Assembly (NCBI GenBank): GCA_020353215.1
Contig: CP070692.1
Span: 207,812 to 245,032 of the forward strand
Direction of reading: 5' to 3'
From: Deltaproteobacteria bacterium
Lineage (GTDB): Bacteria; Desulfobacterota; Syntrophobacteria; BM002
Length of the DNA stretch: 37,221 nucleotides
A program made the translations under genes and the position numbers. This document shows, piece by piece, positions 16,126 through 24,329 of the stretch; within the stretch, counting starts at the first letter, position 1; each line of letters opens with the position of its first letter. Under the pieces are notes generated by a model. The model was not told the origin of the DNA and made no database searches. It saw nothing but the letters and a program-made list of their open reading frames with translations.

Positions 16126-17135
16126 CTGTACAACGTAATGGGTTTCCCCCCCAACCGATGCTTGTATTCCTCTGCGCCTTTGAGAAAATCGTACTTTCTT
16201 CTCCCTCTGAGAATACTCTCCTTTATCGCCAAAACCTTGCTGAGCAGACCGACGCTCAACGAACTGAATCTGCCGTCGTAACCATTGTTGTATAGATATA
16301 TGGTAGAATTATAATCAAAGCACATTACGGCGGCTGCAGGCGTTCCATCAAGATCGAGAAAAAAAAGCCTCAAGAGGTTCGCTTTCGCCATTGTTTCTGC
16401 CAATGACCGAAAATAAGTAGCCATTTGGCTCGTCATAAAGGCCACTTTATCTGATCGGCTCAAACCGAACAGTGCCAGAAACGTCTCCACCTCATCCATC
16501 ACCGCTTCATAATCCTCCACAACTCGATAATTGATCTCGGCGGCCTCATGTAATCTCCTGAGTTTTCGTCTTACTTCATGTCGTTGTTTTCCGCTTAACA
16601 TCCCCAAGAATTCATCCCAAGTAGCCGGCAAGTCCAGTTCCAAGGTAACATCCTCGGACTGGTAGGAAACTTCACACTCCAGAGTTTTAGCCACACCCAC
16701 AAGTTCGGTGAGTACTTTGGAGTCGGTTCTCACAGGGTTCAGATCTAGACTACGGATGCCTTCCTGCTTTAACCGATCAAACAGAGTCTCAAAGAATTCC
16801 TTTCCCCTTCCAGGGGCCACAATGAAGTCTTGGTAATCACAAACGTCAGGGTCACCGATGAACCGTGCCTCGTCCCCTTCGACCAGAAGAGGCGCCAGAC
16901 CGATAAGATTGTCCTTGTCTCTAACGGCAAAGATGTATGGGTTCGATCCGTTACTGAATACGCTCCACCATACCTTCAACCAGCCGGGTAATACAAAAAG
17001 GCAATCCCATTCCAAGGGATATCCTGGATCCAGCCAATAAGAAGCCAAGCTGTCGAAGGTTTCTTCGGTTATTCTAAATGTCTTATTCGTTGTTTTCAGT
17101 TTTCGATCTCCTGGGCGTTGGGTGCGCGAGGTCAT
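16107..17135 (-). CDS. GNAT acyltransferase, BcsL/CelD (FemAB-like) type
   Basis: A 342-residue protein with tandem GNAT-like folds. The C-terminal half shows the usual BcsL landmarks: GKQRHEVRRKLRRL, LFFLDLDGTPAAAVMCFDYN, YLYNNGYDGRF and YDFLKGAEEYKHRLGG. Such enzymes transfer acyl or aminoacyl groups onto sugars and cell-surface precursors, and are common in exopolysaccharide clusters. Its stop overlaps the GT4 start by 19 bases. The ATG at 17135 lies in the outer arm of the palindromic repeat and has no good ribosome site, so the true start could be slightly downstream. It is not the same subfamily as MshD. Confidence 0.88.
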   Translation of the reverse strand: MTSRTQRPGDRKLKTTNKTFRITEETFDSLASYWLDPGYPLEWDCLFVLPGWLKVWWSVFSNGSNPYIFAVRDKDNLIGLAPLLVEGDEARFIGDPDVCDYQDFIVAPGRGKEFFETLFDRLKQEGIRSLDLNPVRTDSKVLTELVGVAKTLECEVSYQSEDVTLELDLPATWDEFLGMLSGKQRHEVRRKLRRLHEAAEINYRVVEDYEAVMDEVETFLALFGLSRSDKVAFMTSQMATYFRSLAETMAKANLLRLFFLDLDGTPAAAVMCFDYNSTIYLYNNGYDGRFSSLSVGLLSKVLAIKESILRGRRKYDFLKGAEEYKHRLGGKPITLYRCQVKF

Positions 17136-17144
17136 TGCGTTTCA

Positions 17145-17287
17145 GGTCATTTGGCTCGGCCGTGATGACATAATCACTAGATCCTTAGGTCGCTGTTTGT
17201 TTGGATCACCTGCTCATAGCTTCGCTCTTATTGGTGATCACTTAAAGGATGGACACAATGACCTGATGACGGCGAAGCTAAATGACC
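17145..17287. repeat. Palindromic repeat, copy B (143 bp)
   Basis: Outer arms GGTCATTTGGCTCGGCCGT (17145-17163) and the complement of GGCGAAGCTAAATGACC (17271-17287) pair with few mismatches. A further GGTCATT/AATGACC pair lies outside them (17132-17138 and 17289-17295). The inner stem runs from GGATCACC (17203-17210) to GGTGATCAC, with CTCAT and GCTTCGC in the loop exactly as in copy A. It fills the gap between the oxidoreductase stop and the GNAT start, inside the operon. Confidence 0.65.
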
Positions 17288-17303
17288 GAATGACCGCACC
17301 AGG

Positions 17304-18347
17304 TTATGAGCTGCGCGAAACATTAACAGTATCCGGTTCCAAAGCAACCGTACTCCCGGTTCGCGCTGCCTTTGCCAATGCGTCCAGAACTCGCATGTTG
17401 CGAATACTCTCCTGTGGCGATAGAGCCAGTACTGTTTTCCCCGACACCGCATCGGCGAAATGTTCGACCATGAGCCGGTACTCGTCGACGCCGGGTACGA
17501 CATGTTCCTGGCCAACTTCCTGATCTTTGCGACGAACGGTGAACACAGAGTCCTTCTCCCAAGGGATAAAAGCATCGTGCGGTAACTCAATCGCACCTTC
17601 ACTGCCCACGATGCTGTAGGTTTGCTGCAATGCTGAGATGAAACTGGCTTCCAGTGTGGCGAATCCATCATCCGAGAATCGCAGTGAACCCACCAGGTGC
17701 ACATCGACCCCGGCAGGGTGAAACACCGCCTGCGCCTGAAGCAGCGTTGGTTCTTTGTCCAGAAGCCAGCGAGCTACACTGACGCCATAGCATCCCACAT
17801 CCAGCAGGACCCCGCCACCCATGTCCGGCTTGAGGCGCGCATTGTGCCCGCTTTTCAACAACTCGCTGTCCATGGGGTAGCAGAACGCAGATCGCACTAG
17901 GTAAATACTGCCGATGGCACCGTTCGCAGCCATCTCCTTGATGCGCTGGCTCCTGGGATGGAACCGGTACATGAGCCCTTCCATCAACAACAAACCGGCA
18001 TTTGTGGCAGCATCCACCATTTCTTGCGCTTCACCCTCATTACACGCCAACGGTTTTTCGCACAAGACGTGCTTGCCGGCTTGCAATGCCTTCAATGTCC
18101 ACGGGTGGTGGAGATGATTGGGAAGTGGGATATAGACCGCCTGAATCTCCGGATCAGCCAATAGATCGTCGTAGCTACGGTAGAGGTGCTTGATGTGGTT
18201 TGTCGCCACTACTCGGCCACCACTCTCTGGGGAGCGGGTGGCAAGCGCCCGAACCAATCCGTTTCCAGATCTCTGAATGGCAGGGATAACGCACACGCGG
18301 GCAATTTCCGCATTGCCCAGAACACCCCAGTTGATTTTCTCAGCCAT
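17304..18347 (-). CDS. Gfo/Idh/MocA-family NAD(P)-dependent oxidoreductase
   Basis: A 347-residue sugar or cyclitol dehydrogenase. The N-terminal Rossmann motif is WGVLGNAEIARVCVIPAI. The catalytic-lysine motif CEKPLA is present, as is the C-terminal-domain motif GGGVLLDVGCYGV. Members oxidise or reduce hydroxyls on sugars, inositols or nucleotide sugars. Its start overlaps the upstream ThuA-Gfo gene by 8 bases behind AGAGGTG, so the two are coupled, and the second Gfo module suggests sequential or paired redox steps. The family is certain, the substrate unknown. The following gene is separated only by palindrome B. Confidence 0.93.
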   Translation of the reverse strand: MAEKINWGVLGNAEIARVCVIPAIQRSGNGLVRALATRSPESGGRVVATNHIKHLYRSYDDLLADPEIQAVYIPLPNHLHHPWTLKALQAGKHVLCEKPLACNEGEAQEMVDAATNAGLLLMEGLMYRFHPRSQRIKEMAANGAIGSIYLVRSAFCYPMDSELLKSGHNARLKPDMGGGVLLDVGCYGVSVARWLLDKEPTLLQAQAVFHPAGVDVHLVGSLRFSDDGFATLEASFISALQQTYSIVGSEGAIELPHDAFIPWEKDSVFTVRRKDQEVGQEHVVPGVDEYRLMVEHFADAVSGKTVLALSPQESIRNMRVLDALAKAARTGSTVALEPDTVNVSRSS

Positions 18348-20013
18348 CCAACACCTCTACTGCACCGCCATTGGCCGCGGACCTTGCCGCCGCTTCTAAG
18401 ATCTCCACTACGCGCAACGAGTCGTCGAGTGGGGCGGCAATCGGCTCTCCCGTCAGCAAATGATCTGCCAGGTTACAGTGAAAAAGATAATACTCTCTCT
18501 TGGGAAGTGCCAGTTTTTGGGCAACAATCTGACCAGAACGGTGACGGCGATGAAGGGTCAAGTCCGGCACCATTTCAGTGGCGGGGATATCGTGCTGATG
18601 GTAATATAGAATAGGATCAATTTCGTAAGTGCTCACATCCCGCCAGTGGCCTACGATTGCCCCCTCTGTTCCCAGCAAATACCATTTCGGCTTGCGCACA
18701 GCGGCAATGTCGGAGTGAATAAACTCCGCTTCCTGTCCCCCGGCGAAGCGTACCTGTATGCGCTCCTGGTCGGCGTTGGTGACATCGTGCCAAACCCGTT
18801 TCTGGCTGGTTGAAGTAACGGTGGAAACCCGCTCGGGTATCAAGCTTACCACCCAATCCAGATAATGGGCTCCCCAATCATAAGCGGTGCCCCCTGAAAT
18901 CGCATCGTGCGAATGCCAGTATCCACAAGGGTGGTTGAAGCCTCCAACGAACGTTTCCAGGTAAAACAGCTCGCCGATCAGTCCTTCGGCTAGGGCTTGT
19001 CTGATGGCCAAGTAATCGACATCCCACCGCCGGTTTTGATGGCAACTGAGATGTACCTGGTGTTTTTCCGCCAATTCCGCCATAGCGGCTGTTTCCTTCC
19101 GGTTCAATGCCAAAGGCTTCTCACAGACTACGTGTCTGCCTGCGGCCATCATCTGCAAGGAGAGCATGGCATGGGTATTGGGAGGCGTGGTCACAATCAC
19201 CACATCAACTTCAGGGTCATTCGCTAAGGCGCCAGCCGAGTCATAGGTCTTCAGGTTTGGAAAATCCTGTTGCGCCTGTTGAAGCCGTTGCTGATCCAAA
19301 TCACAAGCGGCTCGCAGGATGAGACCATCCGTGGCCTCGATGCCCAGCCCGTGTGCCTTCCCTACGGATTGGGCGTAGCCCAGCAACCCAACCCCCAGGG
19401 TTCGCTCGCTGGGCGGTTGTCCGGCTAATTGGCACAATAAACGGTAAACGATCTGTTGAACAACGGCGTGGTCGTAACCTTGCAGCGTACTGCAGGCAAC
19501 CTGCCCCTCACCTACAGAATGGTAGACGAGTACGGGGCAGTGCTGATAACGCCAGTCAGCATAGAGGATTGTTTCTGCGGTTGCAGCCGTTTTGTCGAAA
19601 GTTTGAAAGCGGCCGTTGACATAAATGGCATCCGGCAAACGTGCTGCCAAAGGATTCCTGCTATCTGTAAACAATACTCGCAACTCGTTAACTGGTCCTA
19701 GCACGGTTGGTTGTGCCCCAAATATCTCCGGTAATGGTTTCTCTGATAAATGAACCAGTCCAAACCAGCCGCCGCCGGTCCGGACGAAATTCGTCAGGTG
19801 GTCGCTGGTATCCGTAAAAGCAGCCGTGTTAGCAGTAGCAACAACATCATAGGGGCTCAAATCGTTAGGCAATCGGGCTGCCATCGTCAATTTGACGTGT
19901 CGGATGGATCGTAGATAGGACAATAGGGGCCCGAGAGATGGTTCGTCCTTTTCGCTTACGAAAAGAACAGATATTGGGGGATGAACAATCACTGTTGCTA
20001 CCTCACTACGCAT
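18340..20013 (-). CDS. Fusion protein: ThuA-like domain plus Gfo/Idh/MocA oxidoreductase
   Basis: About 557 residues. The first about 205 resemble ThuA (class-I amidotransferase-like fold; VLFVSEKDEPSLGPLLSYL, FVRTGGGWFGLVHLSE, ILYADWRYQHCPVLVYHSVG). The rest is a Gfo/Idh/MocA enzyme: TLGVGLLGYAQSVGKAHG, CEKPLALNRKE and GGTAYDWGAHYLDW. ThuA proteins are linked to trehalose and other disaccharide use, and ThuA and Gfo genes are frequent neighbours, so the fusion supports action on a glycoside. I chose the ATG at 20013; a GTG at 19992 with GAGGTAG seven bases upstream is an equally good alternative. The frame is open to 20094, but that extension is repeat DNA. Confidence 0.88.
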   Translation of the reverse strand: MRSEVATVIVHPPISVLFVSEKDEPSLGPLLSYLRSIRHVKLTMAARLPNDLSPYDVVATANTAAFTDTSDHLTNFVRTGGGWFGLVHLSEKPLPEIFGAQPTVLGPVNELRVLFTDSRNPLAARLPDAIYVNGRFQTFDKTAATAETILYADWRYQHCPVLVYHSVGEGQVACSTLQGYDHAVVQQIVYRLLCQLAGQPPSERTLGVGLLGYAQSVGKAHGLGIEATDGLILRAACDLDQQRLQQAQQDFPNLKTYDSAGALANDPEVDVVIVTTPPNTHAMLSLQMMAAGRHVVCEKPLALNRKETAAMAELAEKHQVHLSCHQNRRWDVDYLAIRQALAEGLIGELFYLETFVGGFNHPCGYWHSHDAISGGTAYDWGAHYLDWVVSLIPERVSTVTSTSQKRVWHDVTNADQERIQVRFAGGQEAEFIHSDIAAVRKPKWYLLGTEGAIVGHWRDVSTYEIDPILYYHQHDIPATEMVPDLTLHRRHRSGQIVAQKLALPKREYYLFHCNLADHLLTGEPIAAPLDDSLRVVEILEAAARSAANGGAVEVLDG

Positions 20014-20066
20014 ACTCAACTTGTTTCCTGCAAAGCGCCCACCCTTGAGTGCACGCGTCAAGCTGC

Positions 20067-20226
20067 GCACTAAGCACTGCGCACTAAGTGCCAAATGTCA
20101 GGACATCGACAACCCATGAACAACAATAGATGAGGTTAGTCCTGTAGCGCTTACTGTCTACTGTCTAGTCCTGTAGTGCTTAGTGTCTAGTGCTTAGTGT
20201 CTAGTGTCTAGTGCCTAGTGTCTACT
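20067..20226. repeat. Degenerate tandem and inverted repeats of a TAGTGCTTAGTGTC unit
   Basis: From 20139 to 20226 variants of CCTGTAGTGCTTA and GTGCTTAGTGTCTA are repeated several times head to tail. An inverted copy (GCACTAAGCACTGCGCACTA) lies at 20067-20086. The region can fold on itself. It fills the gap between the S51-fusion gene, whose stop codon lies within the repeat, and the ThuA-Gfo gene. Confidence 0.65.
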
Positions 20227-21490
20227 GGATTATTCCCTTAGACTTTAGTCGCCAACGGGGGCCGTCCTTGGTATCTTCAACGGCAATGGCGGCCCGGTCG
20301 AGGCTCTCCCGAACCGCATCAGCCTCCTTCCATTGCTTTTGCTGTCTAAATCTCTCCCGTAACTGGAGCAGGTCCTCCACTAAAGGGGCGAGGGCCTCGA
20401 CTTGGTCTTTGGGGGAAGACTCGAGTTTCATCCCTAAAACCACGATCAGATCCCGAAGAACCTCTCTGGCCTGGGTAACAAACTCCTCATGTTCGAGATC
20501 CTGTTTTGCCTGCCAAATCGTCCGATCAAGCTCCAAAAGGGCGCCAGTGGTCTGGCTCGCCTTTCGCTTCTCCAGACCGATGTGGAAAGCATCCTTGATG
20601 GCATGAATCCTATCCCAAAAAGACTCCTCCCCTGCGTCGAGTGCTGTCTCCAACTCTGCAGGCTTTGGAACCTTCATTTTCAGTTCCTGATCCACAGCTC
20701 CTCCGCGAAGGACATCTAAGGAAAACCTGTCGCCCTTTGCAAAAATAATCTCTTTCCCCTGACGCCGTAAGGTCACACAGCCAATCCCTTTGATTACGGC
20801 CTCCTCGTTTTCGAGATCAATGAGGCAGGCGGTATGCTCATCCAAACCGAAAATGGATACGTCCGCCGGTAAGAGAGATTCAAGTTGCTGAAAACGCGAC
20901 TTACCCATGAAACAGCATTGGGTATCATGGGTTCCCCCTTCCGCATTGTTCCAGTGGGGAACCACCACCAGGTTGAATCCAAAATACTCCAGGATGTTCA
21001 TCCCCTCAACCCAGTGCAAGTTTTCTCCTACTTTGTAAATCTCATAAACTGGAAGGGTAAAGCGTCCCACTGTCAGGGCAGCCGCACTGGCTGCTACCAA
21101 GCAGCCCCCGAGTTCTACCTGTTGAATGATAATTTCTGGAATAGGTGTGTGTTGCCATTGGCGAACGGCATAAGTAGGACTACCGGGACCTATCAAAACA
21201 AAATTGGCTTCCCGCAAGGCATGATAAGCCTGCTCGGTTTCGTATTCCGAACACCCCTCCCTCGATTTAAAAGAGACTAGCGCCATGGGCTGCTGAACAT
21301 GAGTGTTGAAGTATTCCATTGCTCGCTGGGATATCTCATCTACATTCAGTTGAAAGCCGGCCGGAGTATCCAGAAACACGGCTCGTGGAGGATCAGAAAG
21401 CCCGCTCAGCAGTTCTTTGTGGACCTCTACCATGGTAGCGGTCAACTCCCCGGAACCCATAAGGGCGATGATTCCTCGTCTAGATGACAT
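20222..21490 (-). CDS. Peptidase S51 (cyanophycinase-like) domain fused to a CysRS C-terminal domain
   Basis: A 422-residue protein from the ATG at 21490 (AGAGGT site; a further upstream start at 21523 is less likely). Residues 1 to about 265 have the S51/class-I-amidotransferase-like fold: IIALMGSGEL, VLIGPGSPTYAVRQW and a nucleophile elbow LVAASAAALTVG with Ser about 135. Residues about 288-418 match the C-terminal end of cysteinyl-tRNA synthetase: the DALR helical part, VLRDLIVVLGMKL, then LRERFRQQKQWKEADAVR and AVEDTKDGPRWR. The HIGH and KMSKS catalytic core is absent, so it cannot charge tRNA. The role is unknown; it may bind RNA or an amino-acid conjugate, or hydrolyse a peptide-like bond. 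It is the first gene of the minus-strand cluster. Confidence 0.85.
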   Translation of the reverse strand: MSSRRGIIALMGSGELTATMVEVHKELLSGLSDPPRAVFLDTPAGFQLNVDEISQRAMEYFNTHVQQPMALVSFKSREGCSEYETEQAYHALREANFVLIGPGSPTYAVRQWQHTPIPEIIIQQVELGGCLVAASAAALTVGRFTLPVYEIYKVGENLHWVEGMNILEYFGFNLVVVPHWNNAEGGTHDTQCCFMGKSRFQQLESLLPADVSIFGLDEHTACLIDLENEEAVIKGIGCVTLRRQGKEIIFAKGDRFSLDVLRGGAVDQELKMKVPKPAELETALDAGEESFWDRIHAIKDAFHIGLEKRKASQTTGALLELDRTIWQAKQDLEHEEFVTQAREVLRDLIVVLGMKLESSPKDQVEALAPLVEDLLQLRERFRQQKQWKEADAVRESLDRAAIAVEDTKDGPRWRLKSKGIIQ

Positions 21491-21523
21491 AGATATACCT
21501 CTTAATGGAAACTGGAAGACCAC

Positions 21524-21912
21524 GTCCTTTAGGCCTGAGGCCTGGGAAGCGTGCTCTGGGGGCGCCGACTGTACCTTAAAACACTAAACATGAAGAGCCT
21601 GGAGTCAAGAGCTAAAGTCGACATCAAGGGCAACTGCCGTGTCCGAAATAGGTGTCAATAACCATTGCCATACACCGAACCCTTTGAACTCATACTGCAG
21701 ACCCTTTTTGCTTGCCAATCTTTCGCAAACTAACACATATGATATGTCCTTGTAAAACAAACAAAAGTAGCGCAGCAAAAACCTGCTCTTTATAGATACT
21801 CGGATCTGTTTTATTATGTAGTTGTCTCAAAATCTTCTCGATGTCGGGAGGGGATGAAGGGGAGGTGGATAAAGCCAATGAAAATGGTGGTGTCAGGTAG
21901 GGAAGGGCAGGC
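21524..21912. other. Divergent intergenic region with a 13-base palindrome
   Basis: This 389-base stretch separates the S51-fusion gene and the DMT transporter. I see no gene in it. ACATAT-G-ATATGT (21735-21747) is a perfect palindrome that could be an operator. TTGACT at 21608-21603 (minus) with a poor -10 is the best, but weak, promoter candidate for the leftward cluster. Confidence 0.35.
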
Positions 21913-22950
21913 ATGTTGAGATTTCCGCTGACTATGGCATTTCTTGCCGCGCTACTGTTTGGTGCGGCAACTCCAGCAAGTAAGGCCTTGCTGGAAGCAC
22001 TGCCCACATTTCAGCTCGCAGGGCTTCTCTACCTCGGTGCAGCGCTTGGGGTCTTACCTCTACTGGTCAAGGAGCGGCAATTCACCTGGCCCACGAACGT
22101 GGATCGGAAAACGGGCCTCAAACTTCTGGGGGCGATTGGCTTTGGAGGTGTGGCAGGGCCCTTGCTGCTGCTCTACGGGCTCCGGCTTGCTTCCGCTGCT
22201 TCAGTATCCCTGTGGCTCAACTTGGAGCTCATTGCCACCGTCCTTCTTGGGCACTTTGTATTTCGGGACGAGCTAAGCATCCATGGATGGATCGCAACCG
22301 CAGGAACATTGGCAGCCGCAACCTTACTGTCCGTATCAGAGGGCCATGCAGGTGTGCTAGCTGGTCTGTTGGTAGCCGCGGCCTGTTTCTGCTGGGGTTT
22401 GGACAATCATTTGACCGCCCTAATCACCGGCATTACCCCTGCTCAGACCACTTTTTGGAAGGGCTTGGTGGCCGGTATAGTGAATCTTGCCATCGGAATG
22501 CAACTAAACCTTTATGGCGCCACGATCTCGACGACGATTATCGCGCTCACTGTCGGCGTTTTCTCCTACGGAGTAAGCATTGTGCTCTATATTGCGTCAG
22601 CCCAGAAACTCGGTGCTTCACGGAGTCAGATCGTTTTCTCCAGTTCGCCATTTTTCGGGGTCATCCTGGCTGCATTATTTCTGAGAGAACATATTTCTGT
22701 GGCGCAAATAGTCGCCAGCTTGCTGATCATTATTGCCCTGGGATTCCTATTCTTCGAGCAACATTTGCACACGCATCATCACGAAGCTACAGCGCATGAC
22801 CACTGGCACCGCCACGACGACGGTCACCACGATCACGTGTTTCCAGGAATGCCGCAATCCGTTTATCACCGTCACCGGCACGAACATCGAGCCACCAAAC
22901 ATGCACATTCCCACTGGCCCGATCCTGAGCACAGGCACAAGCATGAATAA
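21913..22950 (+). CDS. DMT-superfamily (EamA) transporter with a His-rich C-terminal tail
   Basis: A 345-residue inner-membrane protein with ten predicted membrane helices forming two EamA repeats (about 1-140 and 145-280). EamA landmarks include LNLELIATVLLGHFVFRDEL and SSSPFFGVILAALFLREHIS. After the last helix comes a hydrophilic tail of about 66 residues with 22 His, arranged as HxH and HHH clusters. DMT proteins export or import small metabolites. Such a tail usually marks metal binding, so this copy may move or sense Zn, Ni, Co or Cu (inference). Its start follows GGAAGGGCAGGC. It converges with the MFS gene 37 bases downstream, with no obvious terminator. Confidence 0.9.
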   Translation: MLRFPLTMAFLAALLFGAATPASKALLEALPTFQLAGLLYLGAALGVLPLLVKERQFTWPTNVDRKTGLKLLGAIGFGGVAGPLLLLYGLRLASAASVSLWLNLELIATVLLGHFVFRDELSIHGWIATAGTLAAATLLSVSEGHAGVLAGLLVAAACFCWGLDNHLTALITGITPAQTTFWKGLVAGIVNLAIGMQLNLYGATISTTIIALTVGVFSYGVSIVLYIASAQKLGASRSQIVFSSSPFFGVILAALFLREHISVAQIVASLLIIIALGFLFFEQHLHTHHHEATAHDHWHRHDDGHHDHVFPGMPQSVYHRHRHEHRATKHAHSHWPDPEHRHKHE

Positions 22951-22987
22951 ACGGGGTCCGATCTTCATTTGTCATTTAATATTCTCT

Positions 22988-24193
22988 TCAGATCGCCCTA
23001 ACCGGTTTTTTGATGAAACCATAGAACAGACCACCCAACAGAAAATTGATGAAAGCGGTTATGAGAAAGCCCTTTGCGAAACCAATCCTCTCGATGACCG
23101 CTCCCATTAAAGCAGAACTAAGCATCATGCCAAAGTAAATACAGGTGTTATAACCACCCATGGCCAGTCCCCTCGATTCGGGAGGTACAACTTCCGCGAT
23201 AAGCGCCCCGACCGACGTAAAGGCCAATCCCATACTCACCCCGAATACGGTCGCAAACAGTAAGAATTGGCCTGAACTCTTGGACATGGCAAATCCGGCC
23301 ATAGAACCGGCAAACCCAAGGAGGCCTATGACTACAAGGGTCCCGCGATTGGCAACACGATCGCTAAGATGGCCAAATGGAACTCGAGAGATGGCGTTGC
23401 AAAGCCCTTGTGTTGCGAACACAAGGCCGATCAGCCCCACATGGAGGCCGTGGTTTTGGGCGTGAAGAGGAATGAAAGTCACAAACATTCCAAGCCCAAA
23501 ACAGCCGCCTACGGTAACCAGCCAGCAACCTAAAAGAGGGCGATTTTGCAGGAGCTCCTTAATGATGGCAGACTCTTTTTTCGTTCTAGGTCCTTGGCTG
23601 ATAATGAGACGCGGTCGGGGTAGACAAAAAATGATCAACCAGAAGGTTAGAAAGACGACCACCCCGGAAATTAGAAAAACCTGCAAGAAACCCAGCTCCT
23701 TAGCCACGAAACCTCCCAACGCGGGTCCCAGGCTCATAGAAGTGTACAGGGCGGTGGTGTACCATCCGTACGAACGTCCAAGATGGGTTTGCGGAGAAAT
23801 ATCCGCAACCAATGACATCATGGTTGGACCAAACGCGGCCAATCCTATTCCAAAAAAGAGATAGACCCACAACATTTGCATGGGGGTTGTGCTGAAATAA
23901 AGCAAGAAGGATGTTGCCGATAAAACCAGTACTCCAAGGCAGGCAAGCCTCTTGCGGCCAAAACGGTCTGAGAGTATACCGAGTGGTAGTGACAACAACC
24001 CCGCTGTAAGTAAGAAAGCGGAATTGATCATGCCTACCTGGACGGTGTCAGCACCTAGAGACCGGGCGTAAAGCGGTACCACGGGAAGTCGCATGTGCGA
24101 ACCCAGATAACCGCCGAAAGCGACCGCACAGCAAATGAAAAGCAAGGTTGCGTAGGATGGGACACCCGAATTGTCACGACTGAAGACTGTCAT
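22988..24193 (-). CDS. Major facilitator superfamily transporter
   Basis: A 401-residue protein with 12 membrane helices. The MFS motif after helix 2 reads GILSDRFGRKRLACLG, and a second copy after helix 8 reads GHLSDRVANRGTLVV. The size and motifs fit a 12-helix drug or metabolite exporter; the substrate is unknown. I chose the ATG at 24193 because the preceding in-frame residues (from 24394) lack membrane or family character and are Cys-rich in an unlikely way. The ribosome site is weak. The start region faces the nitroreductase gene across a 298-base gap. Confidence 0.88.
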   Translation of the reverse strand: MTVFSRDNSGVPSYATLLFICCAVAFGGYLGSHMRLPVVPLYARSLGADTVQVGMINSAFLLTAGLLSLPLGILSDRFGRKRLACLGVLVLSATSFLLYFSTTPMQMLWVYLFFGIGLAAFGPTMMSLVADISPQTHLGRSYGWYTTALYTSMSLGPALGGFVAKELGFLQVFLISGVVVFLTFWLIIFCLPRPRLIISQGPRTKKESAIIKELLQNRPLLGCWLVTVGGCFGLGMFVTFIPLHAQNHGLHVGLIGLVFATQGLCNAISRVPFGHLSDRVANRGTLVVIGLLGFAGSMAGFAMSKSSGQFLLFATVFGVSMGLAFTSVGALIAEVVPPESRGLAMGGYNTCIYFGMMLSSALMGAVIERIGFAKGFLITAFINFLLGGLFYGFIKKPVRAI

Positions 24194-24329
24194 GTTGCCC
24201 AGTTTGCACAATGAGTGTTGCTGCAAGCGGTGCACAGCAGTGTGGGGAAGTATACGGCAAAGACAACTTGAACTCCACCTACAAATTCGGGGGCATCCTA
24301 TCGTTGCGGGGAGTTTCCCCAAAAACACT

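Noticed and set aside
14100-17135. Calling the cluster a mycothiol or bacillithiol operon outright
   Set aside because: No MshC or BshC cysteine ligase is present, and the GNAT is of the BcsL type, not MshD; the resemblance is kept only as a hypothesis.
20139-20226. CRISPR-like array
   Set aside because: The units are contiguous and degenerate, with no regular unique spacers and no cas genes nearby.
22212-22799. A 195-codon frame overlapping the DMT transporter on the same strand
   Set aside because: It is an alternate-frame shadow; the other frame encodes an intact EamA protein, and this one is rich in Arg, His and Cys without a pattern.
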